Shown here: in pieces, positions 60,954-64,000 of the stretch
How positions within the stretch are numbered: position 1 is the first letter of the stretch
How the letters are laid out: every line of letters begins with the position of its first letter
Source of the DNA: Copromyces sp. CBS 386.78
Taxonomy: Eukaryota; Ascomycota; Sordariomycetes; Sordariales; Sordariaceae
DNA length: 64,000 bases
Direction: 5' to 3'
NCBI GenBank assembly: GCA_030685235.1
Contig: MU839190.1
Location: 1 to 64,000, forward strand
Translations under genes and position numbers: made by a program
Notes under the pieces: model-generated
The model's database searches: none
Told to the model about the DNA's origin: nothing
Seen by the model: the letters and a program-made list of their open reading frames with translations, nothing else

Positions 60954-62103
60954 ATGACCGCAGTCTTCAAGATCCCTACTAGGATCACTACCAGACTATT
61001 TACCAAACCTGCTGCATTTATCTGTAGACCATCAGCTGTCTTTCCGGGAGCTTTTAGCAGAGGTTATTGTCAAAACACATATAACCACCCTGCCACCACC
61101 ATGACTTCCACCCTCGAGAGCCCCCAGTTCACCAAGCAGGTGGTAGCCGCCATGCGCGCGCTGTGAGTACTTCGACTTGTAATTCTATAACAATTTCACC
61201 CACCTAGCCCGACCATCACAGCTGGTACTAACTACGACCAGCTACCCTGAGCAACTCGCCGACAAGGCCTGGGACAACGTCGGCCTGCTTCAAGAGAACA
61301 TTGCCGTTACCGGCCAGGACGTCTCCCCAACCGTCCTTTTGACCAACGACCTCACCGTCGCCGTCGCCGAGGAAGCCATCCGCAAGCGTGCCTCGGTCAT
61401 CGTATCCTACCACCCCTTCATCTTCCGCGGCCTCAAATCCGTCACCCTCGCCGACCCCCAGCAGCGCATCCTCCTGCAACTCGCCCAAGCCAACATCGCC
61501 GTCTACTCCCCTCACACCGCCGTCGACGCCGCTCCGGGTGGCATGAACGACTGGCTAGCCGACATGCTCGACGGCCACGGCGTCGAGACTAAGCGGAGCA
61601 TCTGCCAGCCCATCTCGAGCTCCATCACGTCCTCCTTGCCGCCCGCCTTCTTCAACTCCGGCTACGGCCGCCTCGTCGAGCTGGGCCACCCCGTCTACCT
61701 CGGCAACATCATCAAGGCGTACGCCGAAGGTCTCGGCGGGCTAGACCACATCATGATCGCGGCGCCCAAGGACAAGAAGGTCACGACCATCCGGAGCGTC
61801 GGCATCTGCGCGGGCAGCGGTGCCGATGTGCTCAAGAACTGCGATGCCGATCTGATCGTCACCGGGGAGATGACGCATCACTATGCGCTGGCGCTGACGA
61901 TGAAGGGGAAAGTGGTTGTCACGGTGTTCCACAGCAATAGCGAGAGGAAGTTCTTGAAGAAGAGGCTGCAGCCGCAGTTGCAGGCGCAGTTGGAGAAGGA
62001 GGGCGTTAAGCACCCTGAGGTGCTGGTGAGCGAGGCCGATGCAGATCCTTTTGAGATTTGGGATGTGAGCAAGATGCCTGCTTGGGCTTTTGGGAAAGAG
62101 TAG
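60954..62103 (+). CDS. NIF3 family protein (DUF34 metal-binding)
   Basis: Two exons, 60954-61162 and 61242-62103, with a 79-base intron (GTGAGT...ACCAG, branch TACTAAC), giving 356 residues. The first 45 residues (MTAVFKIPTRITTRLFTKP, basic and without acids) look like a mitochondrial presequence. An internal Met in frame at 61101 (MTSTLESPQF) could give a cytosolic form. NIF3 landmarks are WDNVGLL, VIVSYHPFIFRGLKS, VYSPHTAVDAAPGGMNDWLA, GADVLKNCDADLIVTGEMTH and FHSNSER, whose His, Asp and Glu residues form the di-metal site. The enzymatic reaction of this conserved family is still unsettled; bacterial members are labelled GTP cyclohydrolase I type 2 without firm proof. Length is normal for fungi. 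Confidence 0.93.
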
Positions 62104-64000
62104 ACAGACGTCTGGGGAGGTGGTGAAATGGTGGAAATTGAGAGTTTGAAGGGTTGAGTGGTTGGAGCCACTATCAAGATCGGCATATGGTGCAGTGGTG
62201 GCTCTGAACTGGCACTGGGAGGCACGAGAGGGAAAGAGTGCTGGATCTGTGTATGACCTGACCCTGTTGACCTAGTGCATTTCCCTCTGATGGATTTACA
62301 CAGGGGACCAAAGCAGATCTCATCGTCTCTGCCTTCCTGCGCATCTGGAGACTCATCTACACAATCTCTGGATCGGGCAAGCACACCCTGGCAGATACTA
62401 TCAGGGCATGGACCCCCCGAGTTTAGATGGCAGGAAGGAGCGAGGACTGGGAATACAATGCATCCCTGGTAGTGAGTGGGCGCCACCTCATCTTGTGGGT
62501 ATGTAGATTCTGCATGTCCAGATGGTGCTATCAATTCAAGCACAGAGGCATCTACCAGTCAATAATGTTCCTTAACTTACGATTTATCCAAACCCTTATG
62601 GGTGCCCTCTGTGTGTCATTTTCAAACGGATTCCAACCATGACAACGAGTCCGCCACTATTACATGATGAAACGATACCGAAGCCTTCAGTTTCTCACAG
62701 AAAAATAACGTGGGCCGCCTCCTCAACACCATTCCCACAACTCCTCAACACGGTGACTCCCTCCGCATTTCGACGTTAGCTCATTCTCCCGTTCTTGAAA
62801 CCGTGTCTTCCCGAATTGACATTGACATCATACCTACTCATCCGGCTCAACTTCTTTCCGTTCAATTCCCGCTGTCGCCGATATCCGATGGCTTGCCAAA
62901 GTCACGGACACGAGATAGCTGAAACCAAAACACTCCGCCGTCAAAGACTGAACTCAAAACTCAGCGGGCCGAGCGATGCCAATAATATCTCTCTCGATCA
63001 CTGACTTTCCCAACTCTCCGGATACATAGTATCCAATTAAGACCGAACGGAAATATTGAACTATGACGCATCCATCATCATCGTTCTTCGCGGCTCCGCT
63101 CGTTCAACGCGATGACTGCCGGCGGCTGACTTCGGGACGGGTAATTGCTTCCAAAATTTTGTCAGCTGAAGTTCAGACTCTTAAGAACACAAGACAATTT
63201 TTCTTGGCCCGGTGCTGTCCACACATGTTAAACGACCATGTCTGCCACGGCCCATCTCACCACATTGATCTTTTTTGGATCTGTGACCTTGCCTCATCTC
63301 TATTAAGTAACCGGGGGTACGGGGTGAGTAAGTACTTGGCTACTGAAGAAACTGCTAAAACGATACAGCTGAAAGAGTGAAAAGCGTAAGTGGGTAGGAT
63401 TGAGATGAATTGCACTCCAAGACATATCTGTCTCGCACGCATTTAGTTCCTGGATCCTGGCGTTTTTCACTTATCTAAAGTTGCCTGTCTGTATGTCTGT
63501 CTGGCTGACTGGGTTGATATCTATATGTCTAACGTCCATTTTGTGCAACGCCAGATGAGTGTCCATGCCCACTTGCTATTAGGGAAAGTGAAGACGAGAC
63601 GACCATGTCAGACCAGGCTGATTATCTACCTCGGATGCGAAAGGCAGCCCATGTAGCTCATGGTCAGCACTCACTAAACGGTGGTATCGCTGCGGCTGAT
63701 AATATTGCGTAATTTCTCCGTTTCTGTGTTTTGACGCCCACGCTTCACAACATGAGATCTGGGAGTGCCTCAAAGCCCACGGGGAATCTCGGTATTACAT
63801 GACTAAATGTTGCTGATGTTTTGGACCTTGCACGGGCTGCGAGGTGAGTCGCCAAGTGTCTACCTCAGTTGATGATGACTCCCAAGCGTGGTATCGCCGA
63901 AGGCTGTAGACATGATAAGTCAGCTCTGCAAAGGAACACAGAGGACGGGGGGAAAAATTGGCTTCATCACGCTGGATCCCTCGTGGCTCGGCGCATGGCT
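62104..64000. other. Gene-free DNA to the right window edge
   Basis: After the NIF3 3' flank I see only short open frames with no domain. A GTCTGTCTGTATGTCTGTCT repeat occurs near 63485-63503. The end of a gene starting beyond the window cannot be excluded. Confidence 0.5.

Noticed and set aside
1..64000. CRISPR arrays, bacterial operons or phage
   Set aside because: Spliceosomal introns, eukaryotic gene families and RIP damage throughout; no regularly spaced repeats with unique spacers.

Overview
The window looks like genomic DNA of a filamentous ascomycete in the Sordariales, most probably a Neurospora species. Three things point there. Genes carry short GT-AG introns with CTAAC/CTGAC-type branch sites. 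Intergenic DNA is balanced in base composition, with pyrimidine-rich leaders. Two long A+T-rich blocks hold transposon relics with the C-to-T and G-to-A damage expected from repeat-induced point mutation (RIP). Species was not determined.

Layout. 1-2775 is a RIP-damaged PIF/Harbinger DNA transposon cut by the left edge of the window. 2776-9182 is gene-free DNA with a 336-bp TA-flanked MITE and a cluster of TGACGTCA palindromes. 9183-11992 encodes a Grainyhead/CP2 transcription factor. 11993-14705 is gene-free. 14711-30349 is one Ty1/Copia retrotransposon with 180-bp LTRs and a GCATT target duplication. Two later insertions sit inside it: a 416-bp inverted-repeat element with an 8-bp duplication (16924-17339) and a 9.7-kb Ty3/Gypsy chromovirus on the minus strand (18066-27776). 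30355-34973 has no recognisable gene.

From about 35 kb rightward lies a normal gene-dense segment: an uncharacterised disordered protein (minus), eIF2A (plus), PDAP1/PP28 phosphoprotein (plus), a two-TM fungal membrane protein (minus), mitochondrial IF2 (plus), TSR3 (minus), a GGA clathrin adaptor (plus), a CorA-like membrane protein (plus, with an assembly gap in an intron), a BolA/Fra2-like protein (minus) and a NIF3 family protein (plus). The last 1.9 kb is gene-free.

The genes form no pathway cluster. They are mostly housekeeping functions: translation initiation in cytosol and mitochondria, 18S rRNA modification, vesicle sorting and iron-sulfur regulation. Several pairs share divergent promoters (membrane protein/mtIF2, TSR3/GGA, BolA/NIF3). 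The least ordinary content is the transposon stratigraphy. It includes two unexplained coding-like segments inside the chromovirus, one on the sense strand 3' of pol and one antisense near the 5' LTR. Exon boundaries were set by eye from splice signals and frame continuity; domain names come from recognised motifs, not from searches.
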